A stretch of DNA of 64,000 bases. It comes from Sphingobium sp. CAP-1 (GTDB lineage: Bacteria; Pseudomonadota; Alphaproteobacteria; Sphingomonadales; Sphingomonadaceae). Both the position numbers and the translations under genes were made by a program. Below are positions 1-8,327 of the stretch, one piece after another (position 1 is the first letter of the stretch; each line of letters starts with the position of its first letter). The stretch spans positions 434,001-498,000 of the forward strand of contig NZ_CP046252.1 of assembly GCF_009720145.1 (NCBI RefSeq). Direction: 5' to 3'. The notes beneath the pieces are model-generated. The model ran no database searches, was not told the DNA's origin, and saw nothing but the letters and a program-made list of their open reading frames with translations.

Positions 1-1167
1 GGCCGCACCGTCCCGCGGGAGCGTACCGCGCTCGCCATCTGGTTCTGGGAAATCGACCGCGTCCTGCTGTCGCTGATCGTCGCGCTGATGGCGATCGGGC
101 TGGTCGCCGTCGCCGCCGCCTCCCCGGTCGCCGCGATTGATCGTTCCACGGCGCAGGTCGCGGTCAATCCGCTCATCTATTTCTACCGCCAGTTGATATG
201 GGTGTTCATCGGCCTGCCGATCATGCTGGTCATTTCCATGCTGCCCCGGCCGCAGGCGCGGCGGCTGGCCATCTTCCTGTGCGCCTTCTTCTTCGTGCTG
301 CTGCTGTGCGTGCCTATCCTGGGCAGCACGGTGAATGGCGCCAAGCGCTGGATCGACCTGCCCGGCTTCCGCCTCCAGCCCTCGGAGTTTCTAAAGCCCG
401 CTTATGTCGTGACCATCGCCTGGCTGCTGTCGCTGCGCGGCAAGGATGCCAGCCTGCCCGTCATTCAGGCGACCGGCGTCATTACCCTGCTGATCGCCGG
501 CATTTTGATGAAACAGCCCGATTTCGGTCAGACGGTGATCTTTCTCGCCTGTTGGGGCTGCCTGTTGCTGCTGTCGGGCCTCGAAATGCGCTGGATCGCG
601 ATGCTGGGTGGCCTCGGCCTCGCGGGCCTCGTCGCGGTCTATATGTTCTATGAAAATGGCCGGCAGCGGATCAACGACTTCCTTGGCATCGGCGTCCAGA
701 TGGATACCGGCCCGGACCAGACCGACCTCGCCTTCCGCACCATCACCCATGGCGGCTTCATGGGGGTCGGGCCGGGCGGGGGGCAGAACAAGTTCCGCCT
801 GCCCGAAGCGCATACCGACTATATCTTTTCGGTGATCGGGGAGGAGTTCGGCCTGCTCGCCTGCATCGCGATCGCCTGCGTCTATCTCGCCGTCGTAGTG
901 CGCGTGCTGCTGCGCCTGCTGGACGAGGAGGATGTGTTCACCATCCTCGCCGCCGCCGGCCTCACCACCCAGTTCGGGTTGCAGGCGATCATCAACATGG
1001 GCGTCAATGCGCAGATTTTTCCGTCAAAGGGCATGACGCTGCCCTTTATCAGCTACGGTGGCTCCTCTATGCTGGCGCTTTGTATCGGCGTTGGCCTGTT
1101 GCTCGCATTCACGCGGCGCAACCCCTTCATGGGTCGGCACACGGTCGTCAAATGGAGTGGTCGATGA
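1..1167 (+). CDS. ftsW: FtsW, septal peptidoglycan glycosyltransferase (5' partial)
   Basis: The frame is already open at base 1, so the start lies outside the window; 388 residues are visible. FtsW is the SEDS-family glycosyltransferase that polymerises lipid II at the septum with its class B PBP partner. It is a multi-pass inner-membrane protein. Visible family marks are QPDFG, the loop GQNKFRLPEAHTDYIF, and the C-terminal FISYGGSS. The stop overlaps the murG start (ATGA), which suggests coupled translation. RodA is the only serious alternative, and the position directly before murG in a dcw cluster argues for FtsW. Confidence 0.97.
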   Translation, partial: GRTVPRERTALAIWFWEIDRVLLSLIVALMAIGLVAVAAASPVAAIDRSTAQVAVNPLIYFYRQLIWVFIGLPIMLVISMLPRPQARRLAIFLCAFFFVLLLCVPILGSTVNGAKRWIDLPGFRLQPSEFLKPAYVVTIAWLLSLRGKDASLPVIQATGVITLLIAGILMKQPDFGQTVIFLACWGCLLLLSGLEMRWIAMLGGLGLAGLVAVYMFYENGRQRINDFLGIGVQMDTGPDQTDLAFRTITHGGFMGVGPGGGQNKFRLPEAHTDYIFSVIGEEFGLLACIAIACVYLAVVVRVLLRLLDEEDVFTILAAAGLTTQFGLQAIINMGVNAQIFPSKGMTLPFISYGGSSMLALCIGVGLLLAFTRRNPFMGRHTVVKWSGR

Positions 1168-2345
1168 GCATTTCCCGTCACTTCGTCCTCGCCGCCGGCG
1201 GGACGGGGGGTCATATGATTCCAGCCCATGCGGTTGCCGAGGAACTGATGGCGCGCGGCCATCATGTCGCGCTCGTCACCGATGAACGGGGCGCGAAAAT
1301 CCCCGGCATCTTCGATAAGGCGCCTGATAATCGGGCGCAGGTACACATCATGCCCGCCGGCCGCATGACCAAGAATCCGGCAAGCTGGCCCGGCGCGCTG
1401 AAGGCGATCCTCGCCGGCCGCGCCATGGCCCGCCGCCTCAACGAAACCTTCCGCCCGACCGCCGTGGTCGGCTTTGGCGGCTATCCCGCCATGCCCGCGC
1501 TGCTGGGCGCGCTGGCCGATGGCATTCCGACCGCGATCCATGAGCAGAATGCTGTGCTGGGCCGGGTGAACCGTCTGCTTAGCCGCAGGGTCGACGCCAT
1601 CGCCACCGCCTATCCGCATGTCGAACGCCTGAAACCCGGCTATGCCGCCAGGGTCCATCTGGTCGGCAATCCGGTGCGCGAGGAAGTCAGGCAGTTGCGC
1701 GAGGAGGAATTTCCCGCGCTGACCGACGAAAGCGTGTTCCGCGTGCTGGTGATCGGCGGCAGCCAGGGCGCGTCGATCCTGTCCAGTGTCGTGCCGGAGG
1801 GGCTGTCGATGCTCCCCATCGCGCTGCGCCGCCGTCTGCAAGTCACCCAGCAATGCCGGGCCGAGGATATTGATCGGGTGCGCAAAGTCTATGCGGAGAT
1901 GGAAATCCCCGCGGACCTCGCCACCTATTTCAATGATGTGCCGGAGAAACTGGGCTGGTCGCATCTGGTGATCGCGCGGGCCGGGGCATCGACGCTGGCC
2001 GAACTGACCTGCGCCGGCCGCCCGGCCATCCTGATCCCGCTGCCCAGCGCCATGGACGATCATCAGACCGCCAATGCGAAGGAAATGACCGAGGCCGGCG
2101 GCGCCCGCACCATATCGCAGGCGCGCTTTACCCCGGTGGAACTGGCCAAGCAGATGCAGAAAATGGCGCTGGAGCCCGGCGCGTTGCAAAATGCGGCGAA
2201 GCGCGCCCGCAACTGCGGTCGCCCCAACGCCGCGCGCGACATGGCCGACCTGCTGGAAAGCATCGGCCACGCCCCGATTGTCAACGATCCGGTCAAGGTC
2301 GGCCCGACGCCGACCAGCCTCAATCTCCAGGGAGTTCCCGCATGA
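1164..2345 (+). CDS. murG: MurG, UDP-GlcNAc:lipid I transferase
   Basis: MurG adds GlcNAc to lipid I at the inner face of the membrane to make lipid II. The 393-residue product starts MSISRHFVLAAGGTGGHMIP, which carries the N-terminal GGTGGH loop. HEQNAVLG follows near residue 125 and GGSQGA near 195, and the C-terminal GT-B half binds UDP-GlcNAc. I chose ATG 1164 because it overlaps the ftsW stop; the frame remains open upstream, but homology begins here. The C-terminal tail after about residue 365 is slightly longer than usual and looks disordered. The gene overlaps murC by 4 bp. Confidence 0.97.
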   Translation: MSISRHFVLAAGGTGGHMIPAHAVAEELMARGHHVALVTDERGAKIPGIFDKAPDNRAQVHIMPAGRMTKNPASWPGALKAILAGRAMARRLNETFRPTAVVGFGGYPAMPALLGALADGIPTAIHEQNAVLGRVNRLLSRRVDAIATAYPHVERLKPGYAARVHLVGNPVREEVRQLREEEFPALTDESVFRVLVIGGSQGASILSSVVPEGLSMLPIALRRRLQVTQQCRAEDIDRVRKVYAEMEIPADLATYFNDVPEKLGWSHLVIARAGASTLAELTCAGRPAILIPLPSAMDDHQTANAKEMTEAGGARTISQARFTPVELAKQMQKMALEPGALQNAAKRARNCGRPNAARDMADLLESIGHAPIVNDPVKVGPTPTSLNLQGVPA

Positions 2346-3766
2346 AGGGTGTCGGCACCGACATCGGCACGATCCATTTCATCGGCATCGGCGGCATCGG
2401 CATGTCCGGTATCGCCGAAGTGATGCATAACCTCGGCTACAGCGTGCAGGGGTCCGACGTGGCCGAAGGCTATGTCGTGGAAGGATTGCGCGCCAAGGGG
2501 ATCAGGGTGATGATCGGCCACAAGGCCGAAAATCTGGGCGACGCCGCCGTGGTCGTCACTTCCACCGCGATCAAGCGCGGCAACCCGGAAGTCGAACTGG
2601 CGCTGGAAAACCGCATTCCCGTCATCCGCCGCGCCGAAATGCTGGCCGAACTGATGCGCCTCAAATCCACCGTCGCGGTTGCGGGCACCCATGGCAAGAC
2701 CACGACCACCTCGATGGTCGCGGCGCTGTTCGACGCGGGCGGGGTGGACCCGACCGTCATCAACGGCGGCATCATCAACAGCTATGGCTCCAACGCGCGA
2801 TTGGGCAACAGCGACTGGATGGTGGTGGAGGCCGATGAGAGCGACGGCAGCTTCCTGCGCCTCGACGGCACGATCGCGGTCGTCACCAATATCGATCCCG
2901 AACATCTCGACCATTATGGCAGCTTCGACCGGGTCAAGGACGCCTTTGTCGAGTTCGTCGGCAACGTTCCCTTCTATGGCGCGGCGATGCTCTGCCTCGA
3001 CCATCCCGAAGTGCAGGCCATCCTGCCACGCGTGCAGGACCGCCGCATCGTCACCTACGGCTTTTCGGCGCAGGCCGATATTCGCGGCGAAAATGTCCAG
3101 CCCATTCCGGGCGGCAACCGCTTCGACGTGCAGATTCGTGAGCGCGATGGCGCAATCCGCCGGATCGAGGGGATCGAAATGCCGATGCCCGGCCGCCACA
3201 ATGTGCTGAACGCCATGGCGGCGATCGGCGTGGCGCTGCAAATGGGGATCGAGGACGCGACCATCCAGACCGGCTTCGCCAAGTTCGGCGGGGTGAAGCG
3301 CCGCTTCACCAAGGTCGGCGAGATCGATCTCGCTGGCGGCAAGGCGACCGTCATCGACGATTATGGCCATCACCCGGTCGAGATCAAAGCCGTCCTCGCC
3401 GCCGCGCGCGAAGGGGCGAAAGGCCGGGTCATCGCCGTGGTCCAGCCGCATCGCTTCACCCGCCTGCGCGATCTGATGGATGAATTCCAGCAGGCGTTCA
3501 ACGACGCCGACATCGTCTATGCCGCCCCGGTCTACACCGCCGGCGAACAGCCGATCGAGGGTGTGGACAGCGCCGCACTGGTCGCCGGCCTCAAGCGGCG
3601 CGGCCATCGCCATGCCTCGACCGTAGCTGACGCCGCCGATCTGGCTACCCATGTCGCCGTCGACCTCCAGCCCGACGATATGGTCATCTGCCTCGGCGCG
3701 GGCGACATCACCAAATGGGCAGCCGGCCTCGCGGCGGCGGTCAACGCGGCGAAGGAAACCGCCTGA
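2342..3766 (+). CDS. murC: MurC, UDP-N-acetylmuramate-L-alanine ligase
   Basis: MurC is the cytoplasmic ATP-dependent ligase that adds the first amino acid (L-Ala) to UDP-MurNAc. The 474-residue length is typical. The N-terminal Rossmann motif HFIGIGGIGMSG binds the UDP substrate. The Mur-ligase P-loop GTHGKTTTT lies near residue 118, DESDGSF near 165, and the C-terminal domain contains DDYGHHPVE. It starts inside the murG stop (ATGA), and its own stop overlaps the next small gene, so four consecutive genes here look translationally coupled. Confidence 0.97.
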   Translation: MKGVGTDIGTIHFIGIGGIGMSGIAEVMHNLGYSVQGSDVAEGYVVEGLRAKGIRVMIGHKAENLGDAAVVVTSTAIKRGNPEVELALENRIPVIRRAEMLAELMRLKSTVAVAGTHGKTTTTSMVAALFDAGGVDPTVINGGIINSYGSNARLGNSDWMVVEADESDGSFLRLDGTIAVVTNIDPEHLDHYGSFDRVKDAFVEFVGNVPFYGAAMLCLDHPEVQAILPRVQDRRIVTYGFSAQADIRGENVQPIPGGNRFDVQIRERDGAIRRIEGIEMPMPGRHNVLNAMAAIGVALQMGIEDATIQTGFAKFGGVKRRFTKVGEIDLAGGKATVIDDYGHHPVEIKAVLAAAREGAKGRVIAVVQPHRFTRLRDLMDEFQQAFNDADIVYAAPVYTAGEQPIEGVDSAALVAGLKRRGHRHASTVADAADLATHVAVDLQPDDMVICLGAGDITKWAAGLAAAVNAAKETA

Positions 3767-3963
3767 TGTTCGAACTGTTTACCGTGGGCCTCGAAATGCA
3801 GAAGCGCATGATCGACGCCCAGATGCAGGGCGTCGAAGTCGCGCGCGACATGGTCGAGGCGGCCCGCCATCAGGTCGAAACCAGCCTGGCCGCGCAGGAT
3901 GCGGGGCAGGCGGGGATGAAGGCGGTGAAGGGCTGGATGAACCTCTGGGGCATCCGCGCTTGA
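3766..3963 (+). CDS. Small helical protein of unknown function between murC and murB
   Basis: A 65-residue protein starting MFELFTVGLEMQKRMIDAQ. ATG 3766 overlaps the murC stop, and an AAGGA sequence at about 3752 gives a Shine-Dalgarno at good spacing. The product has no signal peptide or membrane span. It reads as one or two amphipathic helices (heptad-like M/V/A positions, charged faces) ending in WMNLWGIRA. I do not recognise a family. Its stop codon overlaps the murB start, so it is locked into the dcw operon on both sides. That placement supports it being expressed. A role in cell-wall synthesis is inference from position only. Confidence 0.75.
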   Translation: MFELFTVGLEMQKRMIDAQMQGVEVARDMVEAARHQVETSLAAQDAGQAGMKAVKGWMNLWGIRA

Positions 3964-4886
3964 CGGCCACTGTCGCCCTTCCGTCCGTGCGCGGCATATT
4001 GAAGGCCGATGCGCCGCTGGCCCCGCTCGTCTGGTTCAAGGCGGGCGGCGCGGCGCAATGGCTGTTCGAGCCGAAGGATGCGGACGATCTGTCCGATTTC
4101 CTTGCGCAGCTTGACCCGGACATGCCGGTGATGGCGCTCGGCCTTGGCTCCAACCTGATCGTGCGCGACGGCGGCGTGCCGGGCGTGGTCGTGCGGCTGG
4201 GCAAGCCCTTCGCGAAGGTGGAGGCGCTGGACGCCACCACTTTGGTCTGCGGTGGTGGCGCATCGGGCATCCTCGTCTCCTCCACCGCGCGCGACGCGGG
4301 GATTGCCGGCCTTGAGTTCCTGCGCTCCATTCCCGGCACGGTCGGCGGCTTCGTGCGGATGAACGGCGGCGCCTATGGGCGGGAAACGGCCGACATATTG
4401 GTCGAATGCGAAGTCGTGCTGCGGTCGGGCGAACAGGTGACGCTACTCAACGACGATCTCCGGTACAGCTATCGTCATTCCAATATGACCGACGGCGCGG
4501 TCGTGGTCAGCGCGACCTTTCGCGGCCATCCCGGCGAACCCGCCGCAATTCAGGCCGAAATGGACCGCATCGCCGCCGCGCGCGAGGAAAGCCAGCCGCT
4601 GCGCAGCAAGACCGGCGGCTCCACCTTCAAGAACCCCGAAGGCCACAAGGCCTGGGCGCTGGTGGACGAAGCCGGCTGTCGCGGCCTCCAGATGGGCGGC
4701 GCGCAGGTGAGCGAAAAGCACACCAATTTCCTGCTTAACACCGGCGACGCCACCAGCAGCGACATCGAAGCGCTGGGCGAAGAAGTCCGCCGCCGCGTGC
4801 AGGCCAAGAGCGGCGTCGAACTGGAATGGGAAATCCAGCGTGTCGGCATGTTTGCCGACCAAGATTTTACGGGAGTAGCGCAGTGA
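3960..4886 (+). CDS. murB: MurB, UDP-N-acetylenolpyruvoylglucosamine reductase
   Basis: MurB is the FAD/NADPH enzyme that reduces enolpyruvyl-UDP-GlcNAc to UDP-MurNAc. The 308-residue product has the FAD-binding segment GLGSNLIVRDGG, the motif FLRSIPGTVGGFVRMNGGAYG region, the catalytic-serine region TGGSTFKNP, and VSEKHTNFLLN near the C-terminus. This is the short type II architecture. The most likely start is TTG 3960, which overlaps the preceding stop (TTGA); no good ATG precedes the conserved region. It is followed by a 122-bp repeat element before ddl. Confidence 0.95.
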   Translation: MTATVALPSVRGILKADAPLAPLVWFKAGGAAQWLFEPKDADDLSDFLAQLDPDMPVMALGLGSNLIVRDGGVPGVVVRLGKPFAKVEALDATTLVCGGGASGILVSSTARDAGIAGLEFLRSIPGTVGGFVRMNGGAYGRETADILVECEVVLRSGEQVTLLNDDLRYSYRHSNMTDGAVVVSATFRGHPGEPAAIQAEMDRIAAAREESQPLRSKTGGSTFKNPEGHKAWALVDEAGCRGLQMGGAQVSEKHTNFLLNTGDATSSDIEALGEEVRRRVQAKSGVELEWEIQRVGMFADQDFTGVAQ

Positions 4887-4901
4887 GCGGCACCAACCAG
4901 A

Positions 4902-5023
4902 TCCTCCCCTGTAAGGGGAGGGGGACCATTTGCGTAGCAAATGGTGGAGGGGTGTCGCCCTCTCGTGAGGGGGACACCCCTCCGTCAACCCTTCGGGTTG
5001 CCACCTCCCCTAGCAGGGGAGGA
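4902..5023 (+). repeat. 122-bp multi-hairpin element A1, carries the ddl ribosome-binding site
   Basis: The element begins TCCTCCCCT and ends AGGGGAGGA as outer inverted ends. Inside are further hairpins: CTCCCCTGTAAGGGGAG, CCATTTGCGTAGCAAATGG, a GGTGTC/GACACC stem, AACCCTTCGGGTT and CTCCCCTAGCAGGGGAG. A second copy of the same length and layout lies at 52795-52916. The final GGGGAGGA stands 5 nt before the ddl ATG and is its only visible Shine-Dalgarno. Confidence 0.9.
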
Positions 5024-5028
5024 TTTTA

Positions 5029-5991
5029 ATGCGTGGCCCATGGCATGTAGCCGTCCTGATGGGCGGCTGGTCGGCGGAGCGGCCGGTGTCGCTGTCGAGC
5101 GGGGAGGGTGTCGCCAGGGCGCTGGAATCGCGTGGCCACACCGTCACGCGCATCGACATGGACCGCAATGTCGCCGCGCGCCTCGCCGAAACCAGGGCTG
5201 ACGTGATCTTCAACGCGCTCCACGGCGTCCCCGGCGAAGATGGCACGGTGCAGGGCATGATGGACCTGATGGGCCTGACCTACACCCATAGCGGCCTCGC
5301 TACATCGGTCATCGCGATCGACAAGCAACTGACCAAGCAGGCGCTGGTCCCGCACGGCATCCCCATGCCCGGCGGCCACATCGTGACGAGCGAAAGCCTG
5401 TTCGCCGCCGACCCGCTGCCGCGCCCCTATGTGCTGAAGCCGGTTAACGAAGGCAGCTCGGTCGGCGTCGCGATCGTCACGGCGGAAGGCAATTATGGCA
5501 ACCCCATCGCCCGCGACAGCGTCGGTCCGTGGCAGGATTTCCCCGAACTGCTGGCCGAACCCTATATTCGCGGCCGCGAACTGACGACCGCCGTGCTGGG
5601 CGACGAGGCTCTGCTGGTGACGGAATTGCGCCCCAAGAGCGGTTTCTATGATTTCGACGCCAAATATACCGATGGCATGACCGAACATGTCTGCCCCGCC
5701 GACATCCCCGCCGAGATCAGCGAAGCCTGCAAGGCGATTGCGCTGCGCGCCCATCAGTTGCTCGGCTGCAAGGGCGCGTCGCGCGCCGATTTCCGCTGGG
5801 ACGACGAGCAGGGCGTCGAAGGGCTGTATCTGCTGGAGGTCAACACCCAGCCGGGCATGACTCCTCTAAGCCTCGTTCCCGAACAGGCGGCGAAGCTGGG
5901 CATTGACTATGCGACGCTGGTGGAGACTATTGTCGAGGAGGCGCTGACCCGCGCCCAAAAACGCGATAAGGCGGGAAACAAGGATGGCTGA
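5029..5991 (+). CDS. ddl: Ddl, D-alanine-D-alanine ligase
   Basis: Ddl makes the D-Ala-D-Ala dipeptide for MurF. The protein has 320 residues, the usual length for a bacterial DdlB-type enzyme. It is an ATP-grasp enzyme: N-terminal VLMGGWSAERPVSLSSG, the dinucleotide loop EGSSVGV near residue 143, RADFRWDD, and the metal-binding C-terminal LEVNTQPGMTPLSLVPEQA. ATG 5029 is preceded at 5 nt by GGGGAGGA, which belongs to the arm of the upstream repeat. The 3' end overlaps ftsQ by 8 bp. Confidence 0.97.
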   Translation: MRGPWHVAVLMGGWSAERPVSLSSGEGVARALESRGHTVTRIDMDRNVAARLAETRADVIFNALHGVPGEDGTVQGMMDLMGLTYTHSGLATSVIAIDKQLTKQALVPHGIPMPGGHIVTSESLFAADPLPRPYVLKPVNEGSSVGVAIVTAEGNYGNPIARDSVGPWQDFPELLAEPYIRGRELTTAVLGDEALLVTELRPKSGFYDFDAKYTDGMTEHVCPADIPAEISEACKAIALRAHQLLGCKGASRADFRWDDEQGVEGLYLLEVNTQPGMTPLSLVPEQAAKLGIDYATLVETIVEEALTRAQKRDKAGNKDG

Positions 5992-6931
5992 GGCACGGAT
6001 CAGGCGCGGCGGCACCGCGCGGCTGAGCAGCGCGAAAGGGCGGGCGACCCGCAACGGGCGCGGCCGTGCGCTCAAGCGCCAGAGCAGCCTCGACCGGCTG
6101 ATCGACTATCTGCCCGTCAGCGAAGCGACGCTCCAGCGCATGGCGAGCTGGGCGATCGTCGGCATTGTCGGCGGCGGCGTCATCGCTGTCGCGATCTTCC
6201 TCGGCCTGCCCGACATGGCGCGGCAGCAGGCGGCGGACCTCGCCGCCCGCGCCGGCTTCGAGGTGGAAAAGGTCGAGGTGCGCGGCGTCGAGCGGATGGA
6301 CGAACTGCCCGTCTATAATATCGCGCTGGGGCAGGTGGATCGCTCCATGCTCTCGCTCGACCTGCCAAAGGTGCGCGCCGAAATGCTGCATCTCGGCTGG
6401 GTCAAGGATGCCCGCATTTCCCGCCGCCTGCCTGATACTTTGGTGGTCGACATTGTCGAGCGCGACCCGGTCGCCGTCTGGCAGCATGAAGGCCAGTTGC
6501 ACCTGATCGACGTGGCCGGCGTGGTGTTGCAGTCGGTGTCCGCTGGCGCGATGCCCGACCTGCCTCTGGTCGTCGGCCCCAACGCCAACCGCCAGACCGC
6601 CGGCCTCAACAAGCTGATGGAGAATGCGCCCGCGCTCAAGCCGATGCTGGCCGGCGCCACCTGGGTCGGCAATCGCCGCTGGGATTTGCGCTTCCAGTCG
6701 GGCGAGACGCTGTCCCTGCCCGAAGGCGACAAGGATTCGGCCTCCGCGCTGGTGAATTTCGCCCGGATGGACGGGGTCAACCGGCTGCTCGGCCGTGGCA
6801 TCGTCAAATTCGACATGCGCGATCCCGACCGCTTCGTCCTGCGCCTGCCGCAGGGGCAGGTGGAGGAAAAGCCGGCCACAGGCGCGGCTTCGGCCGGGGC
6901 CAAGGCGCTGAGCGAAGGCGAGGAAGGCTAA
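5984..6931 (+). CDS. ftsQ: FtsQ, cell division protein
   Basis: FtsQ is the bitopic membrane scaffold of the divisome that recruits FtsB/FtsL and restrains septal synthesis. The 315-residue product has an Arg-rich cytoplasmic tail (1-52), one membrane segment at about 54-75, and a periplasmic POTRA domain (about 92-160, starting FEVEKVEVRGVERMDE). The FtsQ beta domain then contains RRLPDTLVVDIVERDPVAVW. The C-terminal tail is acidic and Ala-rich. It overlaps ddl by 8 bp and ends 5 bp before ftsA. Confidence 0.95.
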   Translation: MAEARIRRGGTARLSSAKGRATRNGRGRALKRQSSLDRLIDYLPVSEATLQRMASWAIVGIVGGGVIAVAIFLGLPDMARQQAADLAARAGFEVEKVEVRGVERMDELPVYNIALGQVDRSMLSLDLPKVRAEMLHLGWVKDARISRRLPDTLVVDIVERDPVAVWQHEGQLHLIDVAGVVLQSVSAGAMPDLPLVVGPNANRQTAGLNKLMENAPALKPMLAGATWVGNRRWDLRFQSGETLSLPEGDKDSASALVNFARMDGVNRLLGRGIVKFDMRDPDRFVLRLPQGQVEEKPATGAASAGAKALSEGEEG

Positions 6932-6936
6932 AGCCC

Positions 6937-8220
6937 ATGGCGCAGCCCAAGGTCGAAAAGCTCATCACCGCGATCGACATTGGCTCCTGGAAAGTGTCGG
7001 CGCTGATCGCCGGCCGCACCGACACCGGCGAACTCGCGATCCTGGGCACGGGACAGCGCGAAAGCCGGGGGGTGCGGCGCGGCTTCATCGCCGACATGGA
7101 ACGGACCGAACTCGCCGTGCGCGAAACGGTGGAGCAGGCCGAGCGCGTCGCCGGCACCAATATCGAGGATGTGTGGGTCAGCTTTTCGGGCGGCAGCCTC
7201 GTCAGCGATGTCGTCACGGTTGAACGCGACATGGCCGGCTATCGCATCGAGCAGGCCGATATTGACGATCTCCTGACCACCGGCCAGCAGGGTATCGACC
7301 CCGACGGCCGCGTCGTCCTTCATGCCCAGCCGACCTGCTTCACCATCAACGGCAAGGTGCCGGTGAAAAAGCCGCTGGGGATGCACGCCGACCTGCTGGG
7401 CGTCGACATTCATGTCGTGCTGGCCGACGGCGCGCCGCTCGCCAATCTCGACCTGTGCGTGCGCGGCGCTTATCTCAACGTCAATTCGATCGTCGCCTCG
7501 CCGATCGCGACCGGCCTTGCCTGCCTGTCGGAGGAGGAGCGCGATCTGGGCGTCGCGCTGGTGGAGATGGGCGCGGGCGTCACCAATGTCTCGCTCTATG
7601 CCGGCGGGATGCTGGTCGGCCTCCATTCGATCCCGCTGGGCGCGTCGGACATTACCGACGACATCGCCTCCGCCTTCGGCATCCGCCGCAGCCAGGCGGA
7701 GCGGATCAAATGCTTCTATGGTTCTGCGATGCAGAATCCCCGCGATTTCCGCGAGATGATCGAAATCGCGCCGCCCCATGGCGAAGTCGCGGTGCCGGGG
7801 CAGGCCGCCGGTCCCAATGCCGAAGGGGGGAAGATCACCCGCGCCGCGCTGGTCGGCGTCATCTGCGAACGGCTGAACCAGATCATGACGGAGGTGAACG
7901 CCGCCTTGTCGGGGATGGGTTTCAACTCCACCGGGCGGCAGGTGGTGCTGACCGGCGGCGGCGCGGAAATGAAGGGAATCGCCGATTATGCGCAGGGCGC
8001 GCTGGGCCGTGCGGTGCGCGTCGGGCGGCCAAGGGGCTTGTCCGCCATGCCCGAAGCGCATAGTGGGCCGGCCTTCGCGACATTGGCGGGTTTGGCGCTT
8101 TACGGCGCTTCCAACCCGGTTGATCTCCGCGCGATGGCGCCAACGCCGCAGACAGTGCATCGTATTGGCGCGCCGCTCTGGTGGCAGCGGATGATGCGCG
8201 CGATAAAGACCAACTATTGA
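6937..8220 (+). CDS. ftsA: FtsA, actin-like membrane tether of the Z ring
   Basis: FtsA is an actin-fold ATPase that anchors FtsZ filaments to the membrane and recruits later divisome proteins. The 427-residue length is typical. The phosphate-1 motif AIDIGSWKVSALIAG opens the protein. The 1C (SHS2) insertion lies around residues 85-165, and the adenosine motif LTGGGAEMKGI is near 330. The last residues (PLWWQRMMRAIKTNY) look like the expected amphipathic membrane-targeting helix. GAGGAAGG lies about 10 nt before the ATG. It is followed by a 107-bp leader and then ftsZ. Confidence 0.97.
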   Translation: MAQPKVEKLITAIDIGSWKVSALIAGRTDTGELAILGTGQRESRGVRRGFIADMERTELAVRETVEQAERVAGTNIEDVWVSFSGGSLVSDVVTVERDMAGYRIEQADIDDLLTTGQQGIDPDGRVVLHAQPTCFTINGKVPVKKPLGMHADLLGVDIHVVLADGAPLANLDLCVRGAYLNVNSIVASPIATGLACLSEEERDLGVALVEMGAGVTNVSLYAGGMLVGLHSIPLGASDITDDIASAFGIRRSQAERIKCFYGSAMQNPRDFREMIEIAPPHGEVAVPGQAAGPNAEGGKITRAALVGVICERLNQIMTEVNAALSGMGFNSTGRQVVLTGGGAEMKGIADYAQGALGRAVRVGRPRGLSAMPEAHSGPAFATLAGLALYGASNPVDLRAMAPTPQTVHRIGAPLWWQRMMRAIKTNY

Positions 8221-8293
8221 ACGAATTTGGACGTAGACGAAATTAGGTGGTTCAATCCCCTATTTTCTGGTGTTAACGAATGATGACGGTATC

Positions 8294-8311
8294 GCTTCCT
8301 GACGAGGAAGC
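8294..8311 (+). promoter_or_regulatory. Perfect hairpin just upstream of the ftsZ ribosome-binding site
   Basis: GCTTCCT-GACG-AGGAAGC forms a 7-bp perfect stem with a 4-nt loop. It ends one base before the sequence GAGGGAG that serves as the ftsZ Shine-Dalgarno (8313-8319). A transcript starting in the ftsA-ftsZ gap, or one reading through from ftsA, would carry it. Regulation is inference. Confidence 0.5.
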
Positions 8312-8327
8312 TGAGGGAGCAGACTAT

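Noticed and set aside
8270..8290. CtrA-type site (TTAA-N7-TTAA) before ftsZ
   Set aside because: Only one TTAA half is present at the expected spacing.
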